Made by a program: the position numbers and the translations under genes. 64,000 bases of DNA from Lotus japonicus (taxonomy: Eukaryota; Streptophyta; Magnoliopsida; Fabales; Fabaceae), in contig NC_080044.1 in the NCBI RefSeq assembly GCF_012489685.1, positions 54,126,964 to 54,190,963 on the forward strand, read 5' to 3'. Below the pieces are notes generated by a model, which worked only from the letters and a program-made list of their open reading frames with translations, was not told the origin of the DNA and ran no database searches. This document shows, one piece after another, positions 1 through 11,505 of this stretch; the stretch's first letter is position 1, and the number at the start of each line of letters is the position of its first letter.

Positions 1-770
1 TGAATCAAACTTTTAAACCGCCACTTTTGCTTTGGCTTTCTTCGAAGTGCGAAGAATGATTATTTTAGTTGTTTTGCAAGACCTATAGTGCACTTGCACC
101 GGATAAGTCACCTTATTCGATTTATTAGTTTTTCATAAACATCTCGGAAGGATGACATGTTACTTGGAATTTGGAAAATTGAAATTTCAAACTTTATAAT
201 AAGAAATCTAAAATTATAATAAAGTTTTATCTCGTCTTCTTCGTCAAACTTCATCCTTCTATAATCGTTAAACCTTCAAGTTTCATCCTTCCATCTTTGT
301 AATCATATTTTTCGACCACCCTATTTTTCAGTCACCGCTTTTTTCAACCACCGTATTTCATTCCACCCATGGCTGCAATGTTCCTAATATGTCTTAGCTC
401 CTCGAAGAAATTATAACTGTTTCGTGGTAATGGGTCTTCATCCATTAGAAAAAGACTTCATTCTTCTTTACATGACCACACACAAATAACTAATTGAACT
501 TTTCAATGGAGCTTCCATGATCCCGTAAAAACTCACAACCCATGATTCATTTTTTTCTAGTGGGAGAAAAGAAAATGAATAGACCAAGAGGAGAGGGGAA
601 GGGAAGGGAAAGAAGGCTCCTAACTCAAAATGGTAAACCAATCTATGCCATTTGGTCTTTCATATTCCACCAACAATTTTCCGTACACCATGTTCATATG
701 TTCCTTGTACTCTCTCTTTATCATTTGTCCTTATGAAAAGACCAAAAACGTCCCTTTCTGAGATATAGGA
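1..770. other. Intergenic DNA, no gene seen
   Basis: No reading frame here looks like a protein domain. The sequence is ordinary AT-rich plant intergenic DNA. No clear terminal inverted repeats, LTR ends or RNA gene were found by eye. Confidence 0.5.
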
Positions 771-772
771 TA

Positions 773-1503
773 ATGCAGTTATTAAAACTGGGTCGGATCG
801 ACTGTTTGAACCGGTTCGACCGTGATTCAGATCTAACATTGGTCCGGTTTGGTATTTGGATCAGACATGCAATTTACTCGGTGATGACATCACCAAACCC
901 GTGGTTGAACCACCAAATCGATGGTCGAACCGCCAATCATGTGGTTGGTTTTGTTGACTCGTTTTAAACTTTTAATTGAAAATAATAGAGGAAGTGGCTT
1001 GGGAAAGTGTCAAACTCAGGCACTTCAGATAATAGAGTTATACGCAAACCACTATGCCAAGCAACTGGTTTTTATTAGTACGTACCATATTTAATATAAA
1101 AAGAAGTTTTAAAAAGAAAGATAATTTAAGTACCTAAGTGGCACATGTTCATTTTAATTTTTCACATGTAATTTTTAGTTTAACCTTTTTTATTCAAATA
1201 ATTATATATTTAGTTATTAGCACAATATCTACTATTTTAATTAATATGTTATGAATTTTTTTTGTTACAAAAGAAAATACTATGTTATGAATTAAAATAC
1301 TCATTCTATTTAATATTTTTCATAAAATGTACTTAATTTAACATTATTCATGCTTTTATTTTATACAAAGAGTTAGTATAATTTTTTAAATTTTTTAACA
1401 CACTGGTTTAAACGGTTCAACCAGTGACCTAGTGGTTTAACCATCAACCCATTAACCCAGTGCCTCAACCGAGTCGATGACCAGTTCAAGTTTAACAAAA
1501 CTG
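773..1503. mobile_element. MITE-like element with GGTTNNACC-rich ends
   Basis: The left end (about 778-850) and right end (about 1400-1500) are rich in short, mutually complementary motifs of the type AACCGGTTCGACC and GGTTCAACCAGTG. Reverse-complementing the right end gives a start similar to the left one (CAGTTNT.. then AACTGG). The middle is AT-rich and non-coding. This resembles a common non-autonomous plant DNA-transposon type. Exact ends and a target duplication are not resolved. Confidence 0.4.
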
Positions 1504-1507
1504 GAAT

Positions 1508-2182
1508 TAGAGCTGGGTAAGCGGGCTAAAGTCTGCGGGCCTACCCGCGTAACTCGCGATTCGCATGGCCAATAGCCCGGTGTATGGTGGTTCGCTTAAA
1601 TGCGGGCCTATCTGGGCTGGCTCGTTTAGCTCGCAGTTTAAATGGGTTGAACCCGCGGTTTTGCAGGCTGGTCCGCGGGCCATATAATTACATAAAAAAA
1701 TTAGCTTCATAGTCCATGAACTACTTTACTTGATCTTGATAGAGTGGCCCAAAACAAAACCAACCCAAGAGACCCAAGTGAAGTGAGACACTAATCACTT
1801 ACCAGACAAGTTACCTTACGTACCCTACTTCTCTTCTCTTACTTTCTTTCTTTTCTGGTTTCCGTCTCTCTCAACTCTCCCACCTCCACCATGAAATCTT
1901 CTTGCTTTGGATTTGTGGAACATTTTAGAGTTTGATTATGTAATGTGGAATTTGGAGAATTATTTCGACAATCAGTTTTTTTCTCTATTTTTTTAGGTTT
2001 TTTTTTGCTTGTTTTATTTTAAAATCTAATAGTGGCTCGCGGGCCAATTTGTTTATCCGCGGTTTAAGCAGGGCAGACGCGAGCTAATTTAAATACAGGC
2101 TCATTTATTTGGGAGCCTACACAGGCAAGCCTGCTAACGTGCGGACCTATGCGGGGCAGGCTGGACCGCATACCCAGTTCTA
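1508..2182. mobile_element. Non-autonomous hAT-like transposon, GC-rich ends
   Basis: A 675-bp element. The left end reads TAGAGCTGGGTAAGCGG and the reverse-complemented right end reads TAGAACTGGGTATGCGG. Flanking 8-mers ACTGGAAT (1500-1507) and ATTGGGAT (2183-2190) agree at 6 of 8 positions, as expected for an aged 8-bp hAT duplication. About 190 bp at the left and 150 bp at the right are unusually GC-rich, with repeated GCGGGCC/CCGCGG subterminal motifs in opposite orientation around an AT-rich core. No transposase reading frame is present, so mobility would depend on a trans-acting source. The family assignment is inferred from end structure. Confidence 0.6.
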
Positions 2183-2231
2183 ATTGGGATAATGATGGAT
2201 AAAATTTGTTCACCATATTTATACAATAAGC

Positions 2232-2494
2232 GGTCGTTTGTTTGTAGTTTTCAAAACAGTTTTCAACTTTTAAAAACTAAAAACATGTTTGATACGACCT
2301 GTTTTCAATTTTTAAAACTAAAAAACTAAACAACTAGAAGATGTTTTCAGTTTCAGTTTTTAGTTTTCAAATATCAATTTTCTAAATGGTAGAAAACATG
2401 TCATTCAAACTGTTTTCTTCTTCTAAAAACTATTTTAAAAAACTGCTTCTGAAAATTATAAAAAATGAAAACTAAAACTGCAATCAAACAGGTC
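2232..2494. mobile_element. MITE with GTTTG..AGTTTTC inverted ends
   Basis: The left end GGTCGTTTGTTTGTAGTTTT and the reverse-complemented right end GACCTGTTTGATTGCAGTTT are similar inverted termini enclosing about 220 bp of T/A-rich, non-coding sequence with many internal AGTTTT/AAAACT motifs. This fits a small non-autonomous DNA transposon. No clean target duplication was resolved. Confidence 0.5.
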
Positions 2495-3699
2495 TTGAGA
2501 CTTTCAAAGAGGAGAGGGGTATTGGCATACATTTGGGAGTCGTACGGGATGGTGCTGACATGTTGGGTTTCTTTGGAATAAGAATAGTAATATGATGGCA
2601 GGAAAATATGGTGGTGATGAAAGAGTGGGCTTGAAGGTTTGATATTTATGGAGTATGAAGTTTGAGGAGGAAGAAGTGATGGAGCTTTAATTGCATCTGC
2701 ATTCACAAAAATTTGATCGACAAAACTCTTCATACTAAGTATTTAATCCATCTGCATTCACAAGACTCCAAACCTGATATATTTATTTAAGCTAAAACAA
2801 CCTTGTGTTGGTTGATTTACAATGGTCGTTTAAGTTGCTCTAATGGCGAATCCATAAAAGTAGCTAGCTATAAGAGGTTACAACCATATTTGTAACTTTT
2901 TGCAGCTTAGTCTTTCAAATTTAAGGGCTAGTTTGTGTGGTTGAGATTTTTTTTAAAGTATAATTTTGAAAACAAAACGTGTTTGGAGAAAATAGAGCTT
3001 TAATGGTTTTTTTTAACTTCATTTCAAAATGTTTTCACCCTAATTTCTAAAATAAAAAAAGGTTTTGTGATTATGATTTTTGGTTTCAAGAACATGTAAA
3101 CCACTTCCACCACCACTACCATTGCCACCACCACCACCTCATCCATCACTTCCACCACAACCGTCACTGCCACTACTACAATCACCAACACATCGAGGGA
3201 GAGAAGGAAGAAGGAGACATGTGTTGAGGGAAAAGGGTTAGGGAAGATTAGCTTCTCGGTGAAGGAAAGTGTGAAGGGAGGGGTGGAGAGGAAGTTGGTG
3301 TGTTCGAGAGCATCAGCAGCAGCGGACCAAGCTCCGACCGGTATTGAAAATGAGGGAATCCAATTTCAAGTGGAGCTAAATCACAATTAAAGGAAATTAT
3401 GGGAATACTTTTTTATAATTTTAGTAGGTAATTTTTTTTTATAATAGGCAAAAATGATATTTCATGGGTGAAAGACCTAATGGACACATTCACCTTAGAA
3501 GCCAGCTTTATTTAAATATACACACATCCAGTTGAATACCACAGTTATAATTTTCATTTACTAATTGAATATCATTGAAGACATGTTATGATAGTTTATA
3601 TTGTTTCTCTTTTGAAATAATTTAGATTCCTCTTTAGCCTAGCAAACCTGGACTAATCTATGACCATTATCTCTCGTTGAAACCATGGACGCTAGATTT
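2495..3699. other. Intergenic DNA with a CCA-rich stretch
   Basis: No supported gene. A 110-codon minus-strand frame at 2401-2733 overlaps the MITE end and has no recognisable domain. Around 3105-3200 there is a short CCACCA/CCATCA-rich stretch. Sequence near 2930-3430 looks transposon-derived but has no clear termini. Confidence 0.4.
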
Positions 3700-4060
3700 T
3701 GTGGTAGCAAACTCAAAGATCAGCACAATGGTAGTGTCAAGTGTGGATTCATATGCCATGCCTTTAGTTTCAATTTTATGATGAAATTATTTTATGCATG
3801 CTAGCTTCGGTAGTTGGGATGCCCATCAAGATCGACATGAATGCGATGGATATGCACCGAGAGAAGTTTGCATGCATATGTATCAAAATTGATCTCAATG
3901 AGCATGTCCTAGGGATCATATGTCTCTAGACCCCCTTGTACAACGTTGAATACAAGGCTCTCCACCTTTGGTGTTCATCTATCTTATGGCTTCTATGGTC
4001 ATTTGACATGTAATTGCATTGCCTCTCCGGTGCAAAAGTGAGTTCCAGTGGCGAAGAAGG
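3700..4060 (+). pseudogene. Decayed LINE ORF1 (gag-like) fragment
   Basis: From 3819 the plus strand reads MPIKIDMNAMDMHREKFAC and continues with CIKIDLNEHVLG. This matches the typical plant L1 ORF1 region preceding its zinc knuckle (P(I/V)K(V/I)D..T....RGKFARVCV.IDL). After a frame slip it reads YNVEYKALHLWC, then YGFYGHLTCNC, the usual CGxYGHxxxxC knuckle with cysteines lost. It is interrupted and cannot make protein. Its LINE endonuclease/RT partner lies downstream. The identification rests on pattern memory of the family, not a search. Confidence 0.75.
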
Positions 4061-4918
4061 CCCCATTTGGGAATAAGGTCAGTGAATCAAGAAACAAATA
4101 ACTTGTTACAATGGAGGTTGCAGGAACCACTGTAACTGACGTAGAGGCTAAGGCCTAAGGATGCATAACCAACAACGGAGGAGATTCCAACACTAGGACC
4201 AGTTAACCCGCAAGGGGACAAGACCATGGGTGAAGGAGAGATTCCAAGAGAAGTTAATGCACCTATTGAATGCTCGAAAATTGCTCTTGGGTATTGGTCG
4301 GGGTTGATAAATGTAGGAAAAAATTGATTAATGCTCCATTAACACCGTCCACAAACAATGGAGAAAAATAAGGGGACTATAAAAGGAAACAAATTCAAGG
4401 AAGTGGATACCATTCCAAAAACGGTCAACTTGGCATTAAAGAAGAACATGCAGTTTAATGCGGGCGTAAATGCAGATTCTGGTAATTATCGTGTTTCAAT
4501 TTTGAATGAAAAAAAAAAAGATTCAAGAAATAAACAACTGAACCTGGTGTGAGGGAATAATCGTTGACCATCACGAGTGAGGGTGGCCCGGTGGCTAACC
4601 CAAAAACGATGCCATGAAAGGGTTTCATATGCCTAAGCAAGGAGAATGCAACAACGATAGTGAAGATGATCGACGACAACAAGGTTTACGTCCTTGAAGA
4701 CGGGGTATGCTCCCCCATGTAGCTCTTGCCTCAAGAATCTAACGGGTATACGATGCTTGATGGTGATACAGAACAACAACGCTTAACCTCAGGTATGACG
4801 GTCTTCGCCCCTAGAGGCACCCTTTTCGACCTAGGAAAAGAGGGGAAGAAGAGTCTCGAGTCCCACAAGTTGTGAGGGCCAAGGCTCGATGTTCATGAAA
4901 TCTAACCATCGTCAATGG

Positions 4919-6975
4919 ATATGAGAAACCTAAGTATAATATCTTGGGATGTTCGCGGTAAAGTATAAGCTCTAGGTGAGAGGAAAGTGAGGGATCTTAT
5001 CCTGTCCTTTGAGGCTTCAATTTTTGTTGTAGTTGAAACTCACCGCCGTTTTGATGAAGTGTAAGCTTTCTGGCATGGCATGGTTTATGAGCTCTATTGT
5101 TCTTCAGAAGCATTGGGGTACAGTGAGGGGGCGTGGATCCTGACTCCTATTTCTACCGAGTGTTTTAGAATTTGAATTATAGTCGTTCATCCTCGGGTTG
5201 AGTCAATGTTAATATGTTATGGCATGATGGACTGTGTTTGCCCCGTGTTCTATGCATGTTCATAACCGCGTAGAAAGGAAGAACTTTGGTCGTATCAATC
5301 AAACCTCCATCGACAAATTGTTGAACCTTGGCTTGTTGTTGGGGACTTCAATGACATTTGCTCGCCTTATAAGCGGTGGGTGGTGAGGGGAGGAACTTTT
5401 ATGAGACTAGAGAATTGAACATGTTGCGTATGATGAAGGACTGTGAGTTCATCGATTTAGGGGCCATAAATAGGAGTGTGAGAATTGCACATGCTGCATA
5501 TGATGAAGGAATGTGGGAGAGAAGGAACAATGAGAAAAATGATTATATAAAATCTTTTGGATAAGGATTTCAGAGACCTACCTTGGAGGTACTACTTCCC
5601 GGAGACCTACATGGAGCATCTCTTTCGTGTCTACTCAGACCATTGCTCGCTCCTGGTTCATTGTGATGCATATTCTAGGGACTGTCATGCACGACCATTT
5701 TGCTTTCATGCATCATTAGTGACTCATTCTTCCTTCAAGTTATTAGTTTGTACCATATAGGAGAAACCCCAAGCTCTTTGGTGGGTAAGCTTAGCAACGT
5801 GAAGGGGGGGGGGGGGGGGGCTGACTGATTTTCAATATAGCCAAACAAAGGTTGTAGGGAATTCAATAGGAGCTGGATTGGTGGGAACCAAAAAATGTCA
5901 TGCGAATTGAGAGGGGCCTGAGAGAGGAACATGACCATATTCTTATGCAGTTGGAGCTGATTTGGTTCCAAAAATCCAAGGAAAATAGGTTAGATTTGGT
6001 GACTTCAATAATAAATTCTTCCATACTCAGACAGTCGTTCATAGGAAGCGAAACAAAATCCATGGCATGTTTGTGGGTAGAATGTGTGGTGCGCCGAGCC
6101 AAAGATGCTGCAGGAGGAAGCCCAAAATGTTTTCACTAACCTTTTTTCTATTGATAAACAAGTTTTGTAAAAATTATATCTTGGAGATCAAGACGTTAAC
6201 ATTTTCAAGCAATATAGGCACATCTTGGGACAAGATCTATACCTGATGGTCTATAGACGTCCACTTACTATGAAGGAGGTACAAAGTGTCGTCATGTCCA
6301 TGCACTCTTTCAAAGCTTCAGATGCGGATGAGTGTCTTTCTTTAACAAGTAATATAGGCACATCTTGGGACTAGATCTATACCGGATGGTGTCTGAGGCT
6401 TTTCACAATGGTAGGATGGACCAAAGTCTCATAGAAACTCTGATTGTTCTTGTCCCAAAATTAGAACCCCCTCCTCTGCTTCAAGAACCTAAGAATAATA
6501 AGTATTTTCATTGTGGCATACAGGGTGATTACCAAGGTTCTATTAATTAGGTTAAGACCTTTGTTAGTTGAGCGTACAATACATCTTCAGAGGAGCTTCA
6601 ATTAAGGAAGGGGCGAATGACAAAATTATTATTGGCCAGGAGGTCATGCATACGATTTACACTCATGAAAGAGGAGGTGGTCTCTTGGCGTTGAAGATTG
6701 ACTTGCAGAAGACATATGACCGAGTAAGCTGGGGAGTAAAAGTCTACTAGTTTGTTGTGGACTTGATCATCTAGGGAGTAAAGTCTACTAGTATCTCTAT
6801 TCTTTGGAACGAGTCCAAGAACATCTTTGTGCTCTGCATGGAAAGACTAAGTATTCAAATTTAGAAGCTAGCGAATAATGGCGCTTGGCATCCATTCAAA
6901 TCACTGAGGAAAGTATTGAAATATCTCAGATATTCTTTGTAGATGATGTCTTATTATTCTGTAGTATTAATTAAT
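4919..6975 (+). pseudogene. Decayed L1-type LINE ORF2 (endonuclease and RT remains)
   Basis: Pieces of a non-LTR ORF2 occur in order on the plus strand with stops and frame slips between them. At about 4923 is the endonuclease start (MRNLSIISWDVRG, then ALGERKVRDLI). At about 5330 is WLVVGDFNDICSP. At about 5560-5670 is WRYYFPETYMEHLFRVYSDH, the usual endonuclease C-terminal pattern. At about 5880-6050 is the linker with IWFQKSKENRL. At about 6620-6740 is the RT palm stretch (DKIIIGQEVMHT, then LKIDLQKTYDRVSWG), and at about 6935 is FVDD in place of the catalytic FADD. Several pieces are missing or shortened. This is an old, dead copy with no coding capacity. Confidence 0.85.
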
Positions 6976-7140
6976 TTTAATTTTTAATATTTTATTATGT
7001 AGAATTTTATGTTATAGTATATAGAGTTTTACTTAGTTTGTTTACACTAAAAAACTATTGATTAATTTTAATTTTTTTATATATAAAAAATTTAAAAAAG
7101 GTAATCGGTTTTTTTTCCTCAACTTTATAATTTTTTTCAT

Positions 7141-7385
7141 TAATAGAATGATCAATTTCACTTATATATATTATATATATTGGACTATTGATATATATTG
7201 GACTATTAATAGAATGATCAATTTCACTTATATATATTATATATATTGGACTATTTATATATATTGGACTATTGAACTTTATAATTTTTTTCATTAATAG
7301 AATGATCAATTTCACTTATATATATTATATATATTGGACTATAATAGAATTTCACTTATATATATTATATATATTGGACTATTGA
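7141..7385. repeat. AT-rich tandem repeats (GATCAATTTCACTTATATAT units)
   Basis: About four copies of a unit containing AGAATGATCAATTTCACTT followed by TATATATTATATATATTGGACTAT are arranged head to tail with variable spacing (starts near 7145, 7210, 7299 and 7345). The last copy is shortened. The many TATATA/ATATAT palindromes make the array prone to foldback. No coding content. Confidence 0.8.
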
Positions 7386-7680
7386 TATATAATTAGTCCT
7401 CGAATATTAGCTAAAGTGATAAGAATTAGTGGAGATGTGGGTTGGGTGGGAGAGGTCTAAAGATCAATCTTTAGAAGGTGCAATTTATCTTTCCAATGTA
7501 CAAAAAAGTATAATTTATAATTACTTCTAATATTTTTTTTCTATTTTGAATATGTAAAAAAGTATTTATTTTAATTTATTATTTTTTTAAAAATTAATAA
7601 AGTTGTGATTAATAATTAAGAATTAGAATAATTTTAGTTTTAATACATGAGAAAGTGAACAAGTTTTAAATTTAGTTAAA

Positions 7681-8540
7681 AACATAAAAGGTTATTTACT
7701 ATTAATTAATATTTTTATTAATGTAAAGGTCAAGTCAATTTTACTTATTATTATTATTTATATTTTGAAATCACTTATATTAATAATTATAATTTAATTT
7801 AAATATGATAAATTGAATTTTTTATAATTACTAATTAATATAAAGAATAATATAAAAGGTTAATAATAACTAATTAATATTTTTTTTAATGTGAGTCAAT
7901 TTAAATTTTACTCATTATTATTTTTAATTTTTTCCTGAAGTTGTTATTAATAATGAAAATTTAAATAATGATAAATTTTTAAAAAATATGAAAAACTAAA
8001 ATTATTTAAAATTAGTAATAATGTAATGAATATTATGAAAATTTATTAATGAATAAGTAGTAGTATTATTATTGTATAGGTTAGATGAAGTTTACCTATA
8101 TATGTTTCTCAAGTTGTAATGAATAATATAAATTTTATAAAGTCATTATTTACTTTTTAATATGAGAAATTAATTTATCAAAATTGGTAATTAATTTAGT
8201 GAATAATATAAAAGTTTATTAATAACTAATTAATATTTTTATTAATGTGAGTCAATTTTACATTTACTTATTATTATCATGATTATGTTTTAAAAAATTC
8301 TCAAGTTGAGCTTAATAATTATAATTTCAATAATGTTAAAAAAATTAATATGAAAAATTGAAAAAAAATCACCATTAATTATATAGTATAATATAATATA
8401 ATATAATAAATAACCTAACTAAATAATATTGTTATTAATGTATAGGTCAAGTATACATTATTTTAGATTTGTTAATATTAAAAATAATAGAGGTGGATAA
8501 GGATGCATTTATTTGCCAGCCATTATAAATTAAACATGTG
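7681..8540. repeat. Degenerate AT satellite, ~170-190 bp period
   Basis: A motif ATTAATGT(A/G)(A/T)AGGTCAA or ATTAATGTGAGTCAATTT recurs at about 7721, 7889, 8072, 8245 and 8438, with spacings of 168, 183, 173 and 193 bp. Each copy is preceded by AAAGGTTATTAATAACTAATTAATAT-like sequence and followed by TTACT(C/T)ATTATTATT. The units are strongly diverged. The array runs up to the F-box promoter. The part from about 7882 on is seen again at 22607-23200. Confidence 0.65.
8524..8530 (+). promoter_or_regulatory. Possible TATA box of the F-box gene
   Basis: TATAAAT lies 40-46 bp before the ATG at 8570, directly after the AT satellite. The distance allows a very short leader. In this AT-rich context the match is weak evidence on its own. 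Confidence 0.35.
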
Positions 8541-8569
8541 GAGGCCTAAAATCAACATCAATCATCAAA

Positions 8570-9724
8570 ATGAGAGGAAAAAAAAAGCTAAGTTGTAGTA
8601 TGAGATCCGATATAGAGAGCTCATGTGATAAGGTTATCGGAGACATCAACCTATTGACCAAGATCCTTGTCTTGGTGCCGGCGAAACATGTGATTCAATG
8701 TAAACGTGTTTCAAAGCAATGGCGGGCTCTAATATCTGAACCTAGATTCATTCAAACACACACTCATATTCACAACTCTCAACCACATTCCCTTTGGATC
8801 TATAATGGCCCTATATTCCCCTTCCACCGCCACCAATTGGGAAGGTCGGACATCCAAACTTTCAATACCTGGTCAAAGAGCCACCTTTACACTAGAATTA
8901 TGCAATCATGCAATGGTCTGCTACTATGCAAAGCTTTTTTCCTCGAAGGTCCTCGTTCCATAACTTATTGTTTCCAAGTCCTAAATCCGTCCACAAATCA
9001 TTTTATTAATCTTCCGTTCCCATCAGCAGATCTAGAAAACAATTTTGATTTCAGTCTAGTACCTGCAATTTATCTGTCTTTTGAACCGTTGACTTTGAGG
9101 TCCTTTCACTTCAAAGTTGTTTCATTTGTGAAGGTCAATATTAATACTTTTAAGATTTTTATGTATACATCTGAGACTAGTTTGTGGTCTGCGTGTGACT
9201 TTATCTTCACTGCTTCACCCAAGATGAAAATTGGTTCTGGTGTATATTGCAATGGTGTTGTGTACTGGTGCTCTGGTGAGGTGTTATGGTATTTTGACCT
9301 ACATAACAAGCGCTTCGAGTCATTACCTGCACCAACATGCAAAGATTCTTTTGTTAAGTATTTTGGGGAGTTCAAAGGGAATCTCCAAATGATTTTGAGT
9401 AAGAGTGATGAAAGTTTGGATTTTGATATTCTAGAGCTGGAAGGTTTCACCAAATGGGTTGTGAGATATCGTCTCAACCTTAATCCTGTTGTGGATGCAT
9501 TTGGTACGAACATTTTTCATGTGCTATTTGTTATTCTTCAAGAAAATGAAGAGGATTCGATGATTTTATTCTTAGTGGATTCCAGAATAATGTCATATAA
9601 TTTAAAGGATCGTTCTTTACGATTAATACGTGAAGGAGGAAATTTTGTTAAGGATTGTGGAGCGGGGAAATCATTTCACCTATACTTGGAGACTTTATCA
9701 AATGTTGGGTTGAGATCACCTTAA
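8570..9724 (+). CDS. F-box protein with C-terminal FBA-type region (left copy)
   Basis: A 384-codon single-exon frame. Residues about 25-62 (INLLTKILVLVPAKHVIQ, then CKRVSKQWRALISEPRF) match the plant F-box, which binds Skp1/ASK in SCF ubiquitin ligases. The remainder (NGLLLC, LNPSTNHFINLP, GVVYWCSGEVLWYFDLHN) matches the F-box-associated/kelch-like substrate-recognition region of the large legume F-box group. The C-terminus LYLETLSN resembles the usual family ending, which supports this frame. Length is normal for the group. The substrate is unknown. The ATG is preceded by AAA. A near-identical but frame-disrupted reading lies at 23292-24452 beyond the assembly gap and is probably the same gene sequenced again. 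Confidence is high for the family and low for any specific function. Confidence 0.88.
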   Translation: MRGKKKLSCSMRSDIESSCDKVIGDINLLTKILVLVPAKHVIQCKRVSKQWRALISEPRFIQTHTHIHNSQPHSLWIYNGPIFPFHRHQLGRSDIQTFNTWSKSHLYTRIMQSCNGLLLCKAFFLEGPRSITYCFQVLNPSTNHFINLPFPSADLENNFDFSLVPAIYLSFEPLTLRSFHFKVVSFVKVNINTFKIFMYTSETSLWSACDFIFTASPKMKIGSGVYCNGVVYWCSGEVLWYFDLHNKRFESLPAPTCKDSFVKYFGEFKGNLQMILSKSDESLDFDILELEGFTKWVVRYRLNLNPVVDAFGTNIFHVLFVILQENEEDSMILFLVDSRIMSYNLKDRSLRLIREGGNFVKDCGAGKSFHLYLETLSNVGLRSP

Positions 9725-10170
9725 ATTAAGGTTGAAATCACCTTAATAACTGAAGGATCGTTCTTTGCTAGGTACTGGAATGTATTGTTGGCATGTTACT
9801 AGGTGGGCTAATTTGGCTTTTGATACTTGTGTAAGTTGTTAGCATTTCATTTTTGTTGTGGTTTTTCGTTTGTTTATCAATCTTATATTTGTTTATCAAT
9901 CTTATCTGAGAAAGATGTTCTCAGAATCCTTCTATAATTTCATTCAATAAATTTTGCTTTAAAAAAATAGCTATATGGGTATGGTCAAGGCAAGGTTGTT
10001 GTGGATGCTCACTTGAGAGAATTTTGTTCCTAAGGTTTTTCTTTATTAAGTGTCAGATTTTTCTTTAAAAAAATACATCATATGTATTTTATAGTTGGTA
10101 TTTTATATCTATTTTTATTTAATGCTATGAAGAGGGGCATTGAATTTTTTATTTTGACTAATTAGTCTTA
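9725..10170. other. F-box 3' flank, paralogous to 43.6-44.07 kb
   Basis: No gene. From about 9810 this sequence (CTTTTGATACTTGTGTAAGTT and onwards, GATGTTCTCAGAATCCTTCT, GGATGCTCACTTG) has a clearly related but diverged copy starting about 43593. The relationship resumes after the inserted element at 11146. It marks an old duplication of the gene's downstream flank. Confidence 0.7.
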
Positions 10171-11135
10171 GGACCCGTTTGGTGGTCAGGATATGTTATG
10201 ATATGACAGGATAATAACCATATCATGTTGTTATCTGTTGTTTGTTGCGCCAACAGGATAGGATAACACAATCCTGTCTCCTATCCTATCATGTCTATTA
10301 TGTGTAAAAGTTATCCTGAGGCCCAGCTAGGATAGAACATGATAGGATACCAGTTATATATTTTCTTTCAGTATCCTAACTCTAAATTAATTTATTTTAA
10401 TATTATATAATTTACAATAATATTAATTAATAAATATTAATTTAACTAAAATAAAAAAATAATTATTCATAAATAGTAAAATAGACTACTCACTTACAAA
10501 TATTGATTTATTAATATTAATACACTAATTTATTATTTTCATCTCTTATTATTTAAAAATTATTTATCTACTTATATAATAATTTAAATATAAATTAATT
10601 TTAAAATAATACTATTATTAATTTAGTTAATTTTTCTTATTTATCGCGTGTCACAATTAAGTGAAAACCAATTGGTTACAAATATTGATTTTTTAATAGT
10701 AATAGACTAATTTTCTATTTTCATCTCCTATTATAATTTAAATATAAAGTACTTTTGAAATAATATATTCTTAATTTAGTTAACTTTTATTGTTAATTAT
10801 CACGTGTCACAACTAAGTGAAAACCAATTGGTTAATTGTATAATTTTTAATTTTATTTAAAATATAGGATATCTTTAAAATAATAAAATAGGCTAATTAA
10901 TAAAATTTAAATTAATTTTAGTTATTTTAAAATAGACTCATTCATGAAAATGTATAAAAAATTAAATTTAATAGAATGATCAATTTTTAAATGTATTTTT
11001 TATTCAAATATAAATTTGATACATTTTTCCTTATCATATCCTGTCCTTATCATGTGCACCTCAAACACATGATAGGATAAAAGTCTATCATGCTCTTATC
11101 ATATCCTGTTCACATATGATATCCTATCTTTTGTG
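10171..11135. mobile_element. ~965-bp non-autonomous element with GATAGGATA/TATCCTATC ends
   Basis: The left part (GGACCCGTTTGGTGGTCAGG, then GGATATGTTATGATATGAC) and the reverse-complemented right part (GATAGGATATCATATGTG, then AACAGGATATG) share inverted subterminal motifs. AGGATA/TATCCT recurs many times at both ends. The AT-rich core has two copies of a CACGTGTCACAACTAAG-type block near 10650 and 10800. The diverged paralogue of the flanks at about 44070-44083 lacks the whole stretch, which supports an insertion. No coding capacity. Class is uncertain and the ends are accurate to roughly 15 bp. Confidence 0.6.
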
Positions 11136-11505
11136 CTAGATTATGTAGGTATTTGAGGCTTATGTATATTAGATTAGATTGTAGTATTAAATAGAAATAT
11201 TTTAAAAGCATTGAAGCAATTAATTAAATAATTGTATGCTAAATAATATTTTGTGTGTAATTTATGTGTTTTAAGTAATGTTCAAAATAAGATTATCAAA
11301 TTTTAAGAAAAAATATTGTCGATAACATAATGATTAAATGTAACTATTTTAAAGAACACAATTAAATACTTTATCTTAAATTTTAGTGTAAATTCGTAGT
11401 AAACTAAAATTTGAGTGTAGCATGTGTAGACTTTCATGATCTAACTTGTATATTTCACACCTTGCTTAACAATAAGAACTTTTGATTTTGTATGAAGATG
11501 TCAGT

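Noticed and set aside
2401..2733. 110-codon minus-strand frame as a gene
   Set aside because: It overlaps a MITE end, ends in poly-Phe/Lys-type low complexity and has no recognisable domain.
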